This document shows, piece by piece, positions 30,348-41,462 of a DNA stretch of 64,000 bases. Both the position numbers and the translations under genes were made by a program. The stretch comes from Xenopus tropicalis. Lineage: Eukaryota; Chordata; Amphibia; Anura; Pipidae. Location of the stretch: NCBI RefSeq assembly GCF_000004195.4, contig NC_030678.2, forward strand, positions 151,753,547 through 151,817,546, given 5' to 3'. The notes below the pieces were generated by a model. It did not search any database, was not told where the DNA came from, and saw only the letters and a program-made list of their open reading frames with translations. Within the stretch, counting starts at the first letter, position 1; the number at the start of each line of letters is the position of its first letter.

Positions 30348-30559
30348 TAAAAATTGCATCAACTAATCTCTCCGTGGGACATTAGCCTAAAGCTCATATT
30401 ACTAACCCAAAAGGTAAATAACCAAGTTGCACTAAAGGAAAGCTCACAGAACCTGAATCCTACAGTATATGATGGAATAAACAAGATGAAGCGTGCCTTG
30501 GGTTCAGGAGGGAGGACAGCAGATGGCAGTTTCATACAACTTTTCATTTAGAGCATATT

Positions 30560-31008
30560 ACTTGCTAAAGTGTTCGTTCCGTATCATTCCGCCGGCAGAG
30601 GATTATTAAAAGAGCTGAAACATTAGCACACAACCTCCTTTGATTGCTACATGGGAACATCAAGGTCATCTCTTATGATAACCTATCACGAACCAAACCC
30701 ATCCGAGCCCATTAACATTCACCACACAGATTACTTTAAATCAAATGTAAGATAAAGGTCATGCAATGCGGACACGCAAAACCTGGACACAAATGGGGGA
30801 ATATAATAAAAGTCAGCAAAAGAAAAAAGAATTTGCATGAACAAGAACAAATATTAGCATTCTGCAATGTAACAGTCTTCATTAACCACTTAACCGCAGA
30901 ATATTTTAATTGCACATAGCGCATTTCTAAAACCTGTTTAAATGAGCTGTATTTTCCGCTGCAAAGAGTTTTATGCAGAAAGTTTTATGCAGGAATATTC
31001 CAAATTTA
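30560..31008. other. Repeat-free stretch, candidate conserved non-coding DNA
   Basis: No repeat or ORF. It contains homeodomain-, octamer- and HMG-like words (atttgcatgaacaa, gaacaaatattagcattc, ttgattgctacatgg, aaccacttaaccgcag). Proposed as regulatory from texture alone. Confidence 0.25.
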
Positions 31009-31572
31009 GGGGAAGATTTATTTTTTATTTTTATCTAAATATAAGTTTAGAGCTTCATACATAAAAACTCACTCATGTTCTATTCATTCCTATGGGATTT
31101 TTGGAAGGGTATTTATCAATGGGTGAGAGTTAGAACTCGTTACTGTACCACAGAGACCTTATCCGCACACCCTAGCACTCCAAAGTTATATGCCCGGTGC
31201 ACACTGCTGGGGGGATCGGCACCCTCCAAAAACACTTTAGCAACAAAAAGCAAATGGCACTCAGGGCTGCAAACAAGGGCAAAAACCCTTTCAAAAGTTT
31301 ATTGCGGAGGTGCAACGTTTCGGGGCAAAGTGACCTCTTTATCAAGCTTGATAAAGGGGTCACTTTGCCCCGAAACATTGCACCTCCGCAATAAACTTTT
31401 GAAAGGGTTTTTGCCCTTGTTTGCAGCCCTGAGTGCCATTTGCTTTTTGTTGCTTGAGAGTTAGAACTCACCATTTAATGAATACACTTCTAAAAATCCC
31501 ATAGGAATGAATAGAACGTGGGTGAGTTTTTATGTATGAAGCTCTAAACTTACATTTTGATAAATCTGCCCC
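31009..31572. repeat. Harbinger-like MITE with TTA duplication, split by an insertion
   Basis: GGGGAAGATTTATTT ... gataaatctgcccc, flanked by TTA (31006-31008 and 31573-31575). Removing 31139-31454 and one 15-bp repeat restores a ~230-bp palindromic MITE like 28950-29168. Confidence 0.88.
31139..31454. mobile_element. Retroelement fragment with 15-bp target duplication, forming a 216-bp palindrome
   Basis: The direct repeat TGAGAGTTAGAACTC (31124-31138 and 31455-31469) brackets 316 bp. Positions 31239-31454 are a spacerless palindrome centred on AAGCTT (31344-31349), with 106 of 108 pairs matching by my reading. Each arm ends near ccccgaaacattgcacctcc followed by gcaataaa, a phrase typical of vertebrate Penelope-like tails. 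A long variable target duplication fits target-primed insertion of inverted, truncated copies. The ORFs on both strands are mirror artefacts. Confidence 0.85.
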
Positions 31573-31857
31573 TTAGTCTCATCTATACTTTTCACACAAT
31601 AAATCTTTTTTCTCACTGAATTGATCGTGGCCTAATGTGTTTGCACCCGCTCTGCACATGAAATAATGGGTCAAATTCATGAAATCACATGAAATCTTAT
31701 GGGCAAACTGGATTGAATTGGGAGAAAAGTTTGTTCTCCCTGAATTAAATGTCGTTCACAAGCTTTCACCTGATAAACCTTAAAAAAACGATGAACTGAA
31801 TCTGGGCCAATATATTGAATTGGCGGCTGCTGCTGCTGCTGCACTGTGTATTGAGGG

Positions 31858-31980
31858 AAGAAAGGAAATGCAGTATTTGTTTTACAGAGGTCTCAGAGCA
31901 GCAGTCCTGAAAGTGTTTATTGGTGTATTTAGACCTTTCTGATGAAGCTTACTTAGTTTTAACCTTTCCTTCTCCTTTAA
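31858..31980 (-). repeat. TTAA-type MITE, partial (GGAGAAGGAAAG family)
   Basis: Ends 'cctttccttctcctttaaa' and carries 'gatgaagcttacttag', matching the right portion of 32035-32513. Confidence 0.7.
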
Positions 31981-32034
31981 AATAATGTATTCATACAAAT
32001 CCTTGATGCCACTGGGCTAAGTAAACATTACCTT

Positions 32035-32513
32035 TTAAGGAGAAGGAAAGTCATTTTGGCATTTTACTGCCAATAGATTCGCCATATTAGTGCCACCTAG
32101 AACAATATATTTATTCTGCAGAAAGCTTTATCATACCTGAGTAAAGAGCCCTAGAAGCTCTCTCTGTTTAAGATAGCAGCTACAATTTTAGCTTGGTCTT
32201 CATAGCTTCCTGCTGCAGCTCTAGCCATTATAGCTCAGATTACACATTCCTAAGGGAGGGGGAGTGAGTTTTATGAGTTCTTATGGGAGGGGGAGCAGGA
32301 GAGGGGAGAACTGTGCAGACTCTGGCCCTGGCAATGAAGGATTTTTCTGAGAGAGGAAGTCAGATACCCTAAGAACATGTTTATAAAAAAGGAGACAATA
32401 AATCCTCTGTTTCTTTTGATAGAGGACTCAGTGCAGTGTTTCTGTGAGCGCTTATGGCTGTATTTACCTTTCTGATAAAGCTTACTTAGTTTTTACCTTT
32501 CCTTCTTCTTTAA
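32035..32513 (-). repeat. TTAA-type MITE (GGAGAAGGAAAG family), complete
   Basis: TTAAGGAGAAGGAAAG at the left and ctttccttcttctttaa at the right. The interior matches 39617-40100 in the opposite orientation (cactaatgtgg/ccatattagtg, gggagggggagtgag, agataccctaagaacatgtt). Confidence 0.85.
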
Positions 32514-33085
32514 ATATACACAGAGTATTTCCTGGGCCTTTTACTTTAGAAAATGGCATATTATCAGTTTATACAATATTCATGGTTGTTAACTCTTTAG
32601 AGTTTGCATAGGATTCCCCAAGTGCCACAGTTTATTCTATATAATTCAAAACCAGTTAATATGTCGCTTTACATCTAAGCCTGTATTACAAATGTACGCT
32701 GCTTGTGCAATGTGAATTATTAAATACCTTTAAATAACTAAATCTGTGATGCTCTGTTGCCTTGTCATTAAGATTTATTTCCCTGACGGCAGAAAATCTA
32801 GTGAAAGAGCATTACTAACAGTGAACACTGAGCATCCCCTCTCTGCATATTATTAGTTAAGAACATAGTAGTAAGGAGTAGGAGCTGCCCTGTTTCGTGC
32901 TTAGGGCACAGTTATAAGACAACAATAGCAAATCCATGTTCTTAAGGCTACAGGCTCACATATTTGTATCATGGGGCTGAGGTCCGGTGCATCTTTTTGA
33001 CTTTGAGAGTACAGTTAGCATACAGTCTACAGTAAAAATGGGGAGTAGATTAAAGGCAAGGGGTAGATGATTCAAGATGGGTACA
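32514..33085. other. Unassigned intergenic sequence
   Basis: No gene or repeat recognised; AT-rich. Confidence 0.3.
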
Positions 33086-33093
33086 GTGCCTGA

Positions 33094-33336
33094 TAGTGAT
33101 GGGCGGAATGTTTCGGCAGACATGGATTCGCGGCGAATTTCCGCGTTTTGGCACTGGCGTATTTTTTCGCAAAACGGATGGAAAAATTTGCTGCGGAAAA
33201 ATTCAGCGTGCGTCCAAAAATTGTCGGCAACGTCAAAAAAATTGTCGCGGGCAACAATTTTTTTGACGCGCAACATCTTTTGAAAGATGTGCAAATTTTT
33301 GGGCGAAGCGAAATGGGACAAATTCGCTCATCACTA
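33094..33336. mobile_element. hAT-type palindromic MITE with 8-bp target duplication
   Basis: 243 bp, TAGTGATGGGCGGAA ... ttcgctcatcacta. The exact direct repeat GTGCCTGA flanks it (33086-33093 and 33337-33344). The body is a near palindrome rich in gcaaaattttttcg words. Opposite-strand ORFs here are symmetry artefacts. Confidence 0.93.
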
Positions 33337-33441
33337 GTGCCTGAATCTAATGCACTTACATTTATTTTTTTTTGTATTAACCAGAGATATGTTAGTGTTC
33401 CTTTCACTTGTTCTGAAGAAGGGAAGAATGTTGTACTACAC

Positions 33442-34436
33442 CAGTGCTGTCCAACTGGCGGCCCGCGACCCCCCTCTGTGTGGCCCCCCACCTGTCTGGC
33501 TGCTTTGATGGCTTACTCTTGTGTAAGCTTTAAATGGTATTAGAACTGTGATTAACTGCCCCCCTGCATGGTTCTCACCTCAGATTCAGGCTGTAATCCC
33601 TCTGTATTGTTTAAATATGTAATCCCCTGTGTTGTTCACACCTTTTAATCTCTGCATTGTTCACCCCCTGCAGTGTTCACACCTCAGGCTCAGGCTGTAA
33701 TCACCCACATTGTTCCCCTGTTCACACCTCAGGAGCAGTAGAAACCCACAAATAATCCCTGCACACTACAAAAAGAACATATACTGAGGTGGTACTGCAA
33801 TTAAAAAAATTTTTAATATATAGTTATTGTGCAGACTGTAGGAGCAATGCCAGCATTGTGTCACTGTAGGCTGCCTGTGTGTGCCATACACACAGGCATC
33901 ATAGGGCAAGCAGAGTATGGCACACACAGGCAGGGTAGGGAAGGCAGAGTATGGCACACACAGGCAGGGTAGGGAAGGCAGAGTATGGCACACACAGGCC
34001 AAGTATGGCACAAACCAGCCAAGAATGGCAAACACAGTGAAAGTAAGGCACATGCAGGCAGGGTAGGGAAGGCAGAGTATGGCACACACAGGCAGGGTAA
34101 GGCAGGCAGAGTATGGCACACACAGGCCAAGTATGGCACAAACCAGCCAAGTATAGCACACAGGCAGGGTAGGGAAGGCAGAGTATGGCACACACAGGCA
34201 GGGTAGGGAAGGCAGAGTATGGGACACACAGGCAGGGTAGGGCAGGCAGAGTATGGCAAGTTTTTGCTGTACTACAACCATTAATATGGGTATGGTCATG
34301 TGATAACATGGGTGTGGTTTCAAGTGGGTGCGGTTTCAAAAAGGGGAGTAGTCAAAACTGGCTTCCATTATTGGCCCTCCACCATGTAGGTCGGAAAAAT
34401 TCCGGCCCTCGGTACCACAGAAGTTGGACAGCACTG
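33442..34436. mobile_element. hAT-type element, 995 bp, with internal satellite and 8-bp target duplication
   Basis: Ends CAGTGCTGTCCAACTGG and agttggacagcactg are complementary. The direct repeat TACTACAC flanks it (33434-33441 and 34437-34444). No transposase. The right half is dominated by the tandem array at 33861-34258. Confidence 0.93.
33861..34258 (+). repeat. ~34-bp minisatellite inside the hAT element
   Basis: Repeats built on gcagagtatggcacacacag, then gcagggtagggaag, with variant units (gccaagtatggcacaaacca). The Cys/Leu/Pro-rich ORFs on the minus strand (33766-34339) are repeat translations, not genes. Confidence 0.93.
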
Positions 34437-34444
34437 TACTACAC

Positions 34445-35944
34445 TATGGGCTGGGGTGAAAGTGCTGGAGCTGCAACAGAGCGTTAAACCCTTGCTCTCA
34501 GGTTCAAGAGGCCTTAATACATAACACCCTCCCTGAAAACTCTGAGACAGGAAGGGTGTGTCAGGTGACATCCATATCCGGCCTATGTTATGTCCTTCTT
34601 ATATTCTTATATGGGTGCTAAACTTTGAGGTCCATTGCTGATAGTGGTAGCCTGCCTCAGGGACAAAAAAGCATGGCACTTTGCCCTTTGCTACCCTGTT
34701 CTAAATGAGCCCCCTTAAGGGGTAATAAAGTTCAGGCATGTGCTTTTTAGTGACACCCCCAATGCAGCCACACAAAGCAACTACCTGTTATAGACATAGG
34801 CTGAATCAATTTCCCCCAAACTACATTACTTTAGATAATATTACAGATTATTTTCAGTTTAGGTTTTAGTAACAGAAATACCAATGTATTTGTCTTATCA
34901 GTTTCTAGATTGGGCTAAGAGGTATCCGTGCATATGGCTTTTTTTGTTATGACTTTTTTAAATATTATTCTATTCAGTTATGCGGGAAAGTCAGTACCGG
35001 GGAAGCTTTTTGGCTTTGCCATAGGAACTGGAAACTAATTTATTTCCAACAATGCTCCTTGCCGTACAAATTATCTCAACAATTCGCACAATTTTGAGAT
35101 GTAAAGTTATTGTGTATGGATAAGCCTTACATCACATTGATTTGCTGTCTGCTCTCACAAGCAGAGGCAAAGTGAAAGAGTTGGAACTAATGCTGGTAAG
35201 AAAATAATTTTGTGGTTGATAGATCCACCATAGCTTTGTGGGTCACCAAACCATCACCTGATTAACGTCTCAGAGACTGATGACTAACTTAAAGTCCTGC
35301 TATCTAGTTGTGGTGAAGGGTGAAGTGGTTGGATACAGTTTTCAGTCAGTTCTGCCCCAACACTTATAATACACACTTACCTGCATATCTAGATGTCTGG
35401 ATCCATGAATGATCTGTGGTGCTGATAGGTCCAGGTAACCTCCAACAAACGACACCTCAAGATCTCTTGCCATGCTCATTTAGAAAAGGAAGATTATTGA
35501 TTTGGTGCACCAAGCATAGAATAGCAGTACAGCATTCAGCAGCTTCTGACAAATTTGTTTTTTTCCCCCTCTCTGTGACATATTCTTTTATACCCTTGAA
35601 TAAACATCATTAACATAAGTAATTACATATTATTAACTTTGTTATTTCATTGGTTAACACATTAATATACAGAATAAAACCATTATTTTATTGGACTGGG
35701 TAATTAAGCGTCACCTGTGGTAAGGCAAGATGCCCAGGGAAACAGGACTTCATCTTTACAATTTTCATTTCCTTATCCTCTGTGCCCTAAATCGTTGGAC
35801 CACATCCTGACCATCAGACATGATATCCTGTTGAGGAGAACATTTGCAGAGACTTTTCAGATATGGAAAGCTGACAGGCTTATTATGTGGGTAAAAGGTT
35901 ATCTGAGCCAATCTTCTGAGTAATACAAACTAAGCTCCCCCCCA
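34445..35944. other. Unassigned intergenic sequence
   Basis: No gene recognised; short ORFs at 35416-35613 and 35717-35923 lack recognisable content. Confidence 0.3.
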
Positions 35945-36155
35945 ATTAAACTCCTCTAGTGGTGGGAACTAATCTCCTTTGAATGCCTTTCTACCAGGGA
36001 CAATGTAAATTGCCAATAGGAAAACATATGCATCACTTGCGAGGAAACTTCGGGAGACTTCAGAAAGCCAAAGCAACACTTATGTTTTCCTACTGGCAAG
36101 AATGTAAAAAGCATTTGAGGAAATTAGTTGCCACCACTAGAGGAGATTAATTGTG
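35945..36155. repeat. Palindromic MITE
   Basis: The arms 'attaaactcctctagtggtg' and 'ccaccactagaggagattaa' pair at the ends, and 'aggaaaacatatg' pairs with 'cttatgttttcct' near the centre. Related in its 'attaatctcc' ends to 30042-30347. Confidence 0.75.
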
Positions 36156-36299
36156 GGGTGTCATCGCCCCCAAAAGCCAAATGAGCTTCCTCTTCTTCAG
36201 CTCTCTCATCAATGTGTGGCTTGCCCACTAGAGTCAAGAAAAAAGGTAAGAATGCACATGGAATTGTATGTGGGTTATCACCCTACATCATTTACTATG

Positions 36300-36420
36300 A
36301 AGCAGTAAAGGCACAAGGGACAACCTGGAAAGATGACCTTTCACCTGAGGAAGGGGGTTGTCCCTAAAAGCTTGTGCCTTTGTTTTCTATTTAAAAGTAA
36401 ATAATGTAGCTACAAAAATT
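36300..36420 (+). repeat. Retroelement tail with CTGAGGA...GAAAG-like hairpin
   Basis: tttcacctgaggaaggggg, then ttgtccctaaaagcttgtgc, ending in 'ttttctatttaaaagtaaa'. This is a phrase type seen in vertebrate Penelope/LINE tails. Low-confidence family call. Confidence 0.4.
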
Positions 36421-36599
36421 CCACATCTTCTTCTCTTTTCTCATGGGCTTTATTGGACTTGAAGCAGCTGGGCTTTAAAGAGTACTGGTTTCTACAAGTA
36501 AGTGGTGTGCTGAAGTTTGATTGTATTAGCCACTAGTGTAACATTCTCCATTTCAGCACTTTTAGTACCTAGCTGACTTGGGCAGATTTAAGCTACCTA

Positions 36600-36880
36600 T
36601 TCGGGTCCTACAGACCCATGTATGGGTGCCCTCTGATAGGCCTCCCTGACCAATATCTGGCTAAAAATTGAGCAAATGACAATCAGCAGGCTTTATTTGC
36701 CTGTCAGATCGAAGGCTGCATCAGCTTATTTATGTGGCCCTTTCTCTGACACCTCCTATCCCCTTCATTATAATATGATTGCTTGGCTCTAGTTCCAAAC
36801 AATCAGATTATAACAATATTGGTCACCTTAGTTGAGCATATCGGGGAAAAGATCTGCTGCTTTGGCTACCTTGCCAAGTG
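36600..36880. repeat. Fragment of a DNA-transposon-like repeat
   Basis: Phrases such as ccatgtatgggtgccctctga and aatatctggctaaaaattg recall the 'tgtatgg' repeats elsewhere. Borders unresolved. Confidence 0.35.
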
Positions 36881-37189
36881 AGCGGATCTTATAGTGCATG
36901 CCTAACTTAACCATAAGATTTCTGTGTTCCTCAGTTCATGTCCAGCCCTTTGAGGTCAAACACATAACAAGGACCCCTATCAGTAATTCAGCTATACTTT
37001 CAAAACATGCCTGTTGGAAAATAGCCTTGGCTTCATCTTTTTGGGGAATTCAGTATATGGCTAAATTACATTTTTATGGAATAAATATTAGATCCTGCAG
37101 TCTGTCTCCTCTTAAATTTCTTTAGGACTACTGTTTCCCTAATGTAAAAACAAGTTAATCTGCTTCTGTCTGAGGCAAACGCATGAGTT

Positions 37190-37560
37190 TTGTAATTATG
37201 TGCGACAGTGATCAAATAAGGTATATTCTCTTTTTACATTTTGATGCAAGATAAGTAAAAGACGAGCGGCGATGCCCTGAGTGTATCTGGTTTCTAAAGC
37301 AAAGGGAGGAACAAGATAAGGCCATTGAGAGTACAATGTGGCAAGTTGGGAACATCTCTTTGAGAACATTCGATAAAAGCCGCAGAGGCCTTTGTACAAT
37401 CTGAACTAATTACAAGATAAAAAACATTCTTGCAAACAAAAATCTGACCTTCAGAAATGGATGATGAAGCTTGTTTTCTGCTGAAAGGAACAGTGCAGCA
37501 CAAATAGAAACCACTCTGTGCGGGTATGAGACTGCTGAACAAAAGAATGCACAGTTTCCT
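37190..37560. other. Repeat-free stretch, candidate conserved non-coding DNA
   Basis: Contains compact site-like words (aacaagataagg, aactaattacaagataa, gcctttgtacaatctg) and no repeat. Conservation is untested. Confidence 0.2.
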
Positions 37561-38748
37561 TGACTTATTTCATGTCTATTCTTTAGCTACGGTTGGTGAC
37601 TCCCTCCATGGAAAATTGAAATAAAAAACATGAAATAAGAATGTGCTGTAGGCGTCTGCTATAATAATGCGGTGGTCAACTACGCACAGCTGGTACAATA
37701 GGGACTCACTATGCTACTAGGACCACTCACTCTTTATTTAATCATTTCAGTTGTGCATTATGTTCTCCACATCTTTAACCAGGCCTCCCTTACTTTTCAT
37801 TGGTATTGCCCACACACATTATACATTCCCCTACCCATATTACAGTTAAAATGAACTGGTAATTTGTGACACTTTAGGTAGACTCTCATTTATGGTGGGG
37901 AACGAGTTGGGTCAAGTTTTACTTGATTTCCAGTTAAGCCTCCCAAGTAACACTGACGTCACAATTTAAAAAACAATGAAAAAAACAGGGATTTCTAAGT
38001 GATGGCCCGTGGGCCAAATGTGGCCCTCCAAGGTATTTTTTGGCCCCATGCTTTTCTATTGGCTCCATTAACTGCTGTGTATGACATCATCAGTTAGATA
38101 TCATATGGCCCACAAACATCCAGTTTGCCAACTAATTGGACCACCACATGGACAGCAATGATAAAGAATGATAAAACTCCACACCCATTAGCATGTTTTC
38201 TGCCATACTTTATACTGCATAGCCATTTAGCTCTCTGTCTCTTAACCCCTTCCTAATTAATTTCACAATAAATATAAACATTAAAACATAATCAGATCAT
38301 CTTCCAAATTCCATAAATGTTATGCCACTAACTAACTACTCATCTTTAAAAAGTAAAAATCATTTACATAAATGTAGGCTCTGTATGCACTGAGCTTTAT
38401 TTATTTGGTTGTTTGGCTATTCTAGAGTGTGGGATTGGCCATATTGCAGATTAACAGTTAAATATTATCCATAGACTGTTGAACTGTGGCCTCCATTGGA
38501 CTGTAGGTGAAGGTAATAGGCTTCTTGTTTAGATTTATGGAGCATTTACACAGTGACAGTCTTTTGTGAATGGAGAATAGAGGTTTCTTTAAAAACTTCT
38601 GGTTCAAGAACTGTTTCTTTCCTGACCTGCCAGGGCACAGCAGCCCCCCTGTACCAGTCACTACTGATACCTTTAAAATAGGAATTTTATCCAGTAGATA
38701 CCACTTAGGGCATATAGGTGATTCCCATTGGGTCAGCCTTTCCATATA
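37561..38748. other. Unassigned intergenic sequence
   Basis: 37985-38150 (gatggcccgtgggccaaatg, then tggccctccaaggta) resembles a decayed hAT MITE. Otherwise nothing seen. Confidence 0.35.
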
Positions 38749-39299
38749 CAGGTATGGGACCTGTTATCCAGAATGCTCGGGACCTGGGATTTTCCGGATA
38801 AGGGATCTTTCTGTAATTTGGATCTCCATAACTTAAGTCTGCTAAAAATCATTTAAATATTAAATAAACCCAATAGGGCTGTTCTGCCCCAATAAGGGGT
38901 AATTATATCTTAGTTGGGATCAAGTACAGGTACTGTTTTATTATTACAGAGAAAAGGGAATCATTTAACCATTAAATAAACCCAATAGGGCTGTTCTGCC
39001 CCCAATAAGGGGTAATTATATCTTAGTTGGGATCAAGTACAGGTACTGTTTTATTATTACAGAGAAAAGGGAATCATTTAACCATTAAATAAACCCAATA
39101 GGGCTGTTCTGCCCCCAATAAGGGGTAATTATATCTTAGTTGGGATCAAGTACAGGTACTGTTTTATTATTACAGAGAAAAAGTAAATCATTTTTAAAAT
39201 TCTAAATTAAATGCTTATAATGAAGTCTATGGCAGATTGCCTTTCCGTAATTCGTAACTTTCTGGATAATGGGTTTCCGGATAAGGGATCCCATACCTG
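38749..39299 (+). repeat. CAGGTAT/TA MITE with three internal ~113-bp units, complete
   Basis: Both ends are present (CAGGTATGGGACC / GGATCCCATACCTG), flanked by TA. Three near-identical copies of the aaataaacccaatagggctg unit lie at 38868-39180. Confidence 0.92.
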
Positions 39300-39616
39300 T
39301 ATGACATAGAAGTTGCCAGTCACACTAGTATGTATCTGTATAAAGTGCCAAACCCATTTGTATGTTCCAGGTAAGGTAAATAATCATCCACTACCCTCCT
39401 ATATAAGATGCCAAACCCACTGGTATGTGCCTATAAGGTGCAAACTGCTCTGGCATTAGTCTTTATAAGATGAAGGACAGCCAGCAGGGTTGCCCACAGT
39501 GCACAGTGCTGTACAGGCAATTTACGAAATGGTGCCCAATCAGAAGCAGTCTTTAATAAGAAGCCCTCAAATACTAAGAGAAAGAGCTACATGTTCTTTT
39601 AGAATGCTGCATCCTC
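39300..39616. other. Unassigned
   Basis: Weak internal repetition (tgccaaacccatttgtatgt / tgccaaacccactggtatgt). No gene. Confidence 0.3.
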
Positions 39617-40100
39617 TTAAGGGAGAAGGAAAGGTAAAAACAAAGCTTTATCAGAAATGTAAATACAGCCATAAGCACTCACAGAAACGCTGCACTGAGT
39701 CTTCGGTGAAAAGAAACACAGCAGTTGCTGTCTCCTTTTTTGTAAACATGTTCTTAGGGTATCTGACTTCCTCTATCAGAAAAATCCTTCATTCCCAGGG
39801 CTGGAGTTCTCTCCTCTCTCCCCTCTCCTGCTCCCCCTCCCATAAGAATTCATAAAACTCACTCCCCCCTCCCTTAGGAATGTGTGATCTGAGCTACCAA
39901 TGGCTAGAGCTGCAAACAGGAAGCTATGAAGATCAAGCTAAAATGGCAGTTGCTATCTTAAACAAACAGAGAAAGCTTCTAGGGCTCTTTACTCAGATAT
40001 GATAAAGCTTTCTGCAGAATAAATATAGCGTTCTAGGTGGCACTAATGTGGTGAATCTATTGGCAGTAAAATGCCAAAATTACTTTCCTTCCCCTTTATA
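39617..40100 (+). repeat. TTAA-type MITE (GGAGAAGGAAAG family)
   Basis: TTAAGGGAGAAGGAAAG ... actttccttcccctttata. Opposite-orientation relative of 32035-32513. The ORF 39490-39855 lies mostly within it and is not a gene. Confidence 0.85.
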
Positions 40101-40659
40101 ATGAGCATCAGAACTTCTAAAATATGGTTGTTCCTTATATAAATAATCAAAAGTGTATAAAGTAATGTATAGTGTTTTGAAACTCTTTACTAATAATTTC
40201 TTTAAAATATAAAATAAAATATGAGTCTACTGTGTTAATTATTATTTATAAAAAAAACTTCACCTTATTCTTTGCAGAGTCATTAAAATCCAAAGTCGGA
40301 AGACTGTATAGAGCTTACAGCTGGAGTGGGTGAAAGTCATGCATTACCATGGCAATCCTGTTCATTCCAAGTGCCTATTATGGAGAAGAAATTGGCACAG
40401 GAGCACCACTGGGCTGCGTTTAGCAATGCCACTCACTCTCTATGAGCTCTTCTTATAACTATGTAAAAAAGTAATTACTTTTTGCAGATACTGTAGTTTC
40501 ATTGTCCTTTGAGTCACTGACAACGGCAAATGTTTTTTTACCCTTATACCTGACACAACTGTGCAGCCATATGAAGCCATGCACATAGCACTTTTGCTTA
40601 CCTGTGCTTATATATGGGTGCACTGCATAGCAGGCTAAGGGGGCTAGGGAGTCCTGTTC
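40101..40659. other. Unassigned intergenic sequence
   Basis: No gene. A cattaccatggcaatcctg X-box-like word near 40344. Confidence 0.3.
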
Positions 40660-41000
40660 TTAAAGGGATTCTGTGAGTTTTATGGGATACTTTTTATTTC
40701 TAAATTACACTGTTTAATAGCAAATATTTCACTCTGACATTTAAAATGTTATTCTCGAACCAACAAATGTATTTTTATTAGTTGTAATATTGGTGTGTAG
40801 GCGCCATCTCAGTGCATTGTGCCTGAGTCTGAGCTTTCAGAAGGAGCCAGCGCTACACATTAGAACTACTTTCAGCTAACCTATTGTTTCTTCTACTCCC
40901 ATGTAACTGGAGGAGTCCCAAGCCGGACTTGGATTTCTTACTATTGAGTGCTATTCTGATACCTACTGGGAGCTGCTATCTTGCTCTCTTCCCATTGTTT
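40660..41000 (+). repeat. TTAA-type MITE, partial
   Basis: TTAAAGGGATTCTGTGAG start; interior matches the outer element at 14460-16056 (ttgtaatattggtgtgtagg, cgccatctcag). The right end is lost. Confidence 0.75.
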
Positions 41001-41019
41001 TGACCCAAACAATTCGCTT

Positions 41020-41175
41020 TTTATCGAAAACATTTAAATATTATGATACTCACAGTGACAGTTATTTTTTATTATTACAGAAAGAGAAAGCAATTCAGTG
41101 AAAAATGAGGACTTGGCATTACCCCATTTCAGAGCTATTTTTCACCTGGTTTCTGTATAATAGATCCCATACCTT
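41020..41175 (+). repeat. CAGGTAT MITE remnant
   Basis: Carries ttattattacagaaagagaa and closes ataatagatcccatacct; the left part is missing. Confidence 0.6.
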
Positions 41176-41208
41176 TAGAAAGGATTGATCTTACTCATCA
41201 GACAGAAC

Positions 41209-41462
41209 TAGGGTTGCCCACTTTTTGGAAAGGCTGTCCAGTTCAAAATTTTCTATAAATATTGAGAAAACTGGACAGAAATCCAGCCAATTGTGTTTAA
41301 GTGATGCAATAAGCACATCTCCAAGGCATAACCCACTCCCAACATTATCGTGCCTGTCCCTGGCATCATCATGACCACTCCCAGCATCACTGCCCCTCCC
41401 CTGATGCCATCAGCCCCACCCCCTTTGTTTGGGTTTAGCCACTGGCAAAGGTGGCAACCCTA
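41209..41462. repeat. hAT-type MITE
   Basis: TAGGGTTGCCCAC ... ggtggcaaccctA; complementary ends with no exact 8-bp flanking repeat found. Confidence 0.65.

Noticed and set aside
31075..31474. Two near-identical ~100-aa proteins on opposite strands
   Set aside because: Produced by the palindrome; reading either arm gives the same peptide.
33766..34339. Cys/Leu/Pro-rich ORFs (185, 132 and 146 aa)
   Set aside because: Overlapping frames of a 34-bp tandem repeat inside an hAT element.
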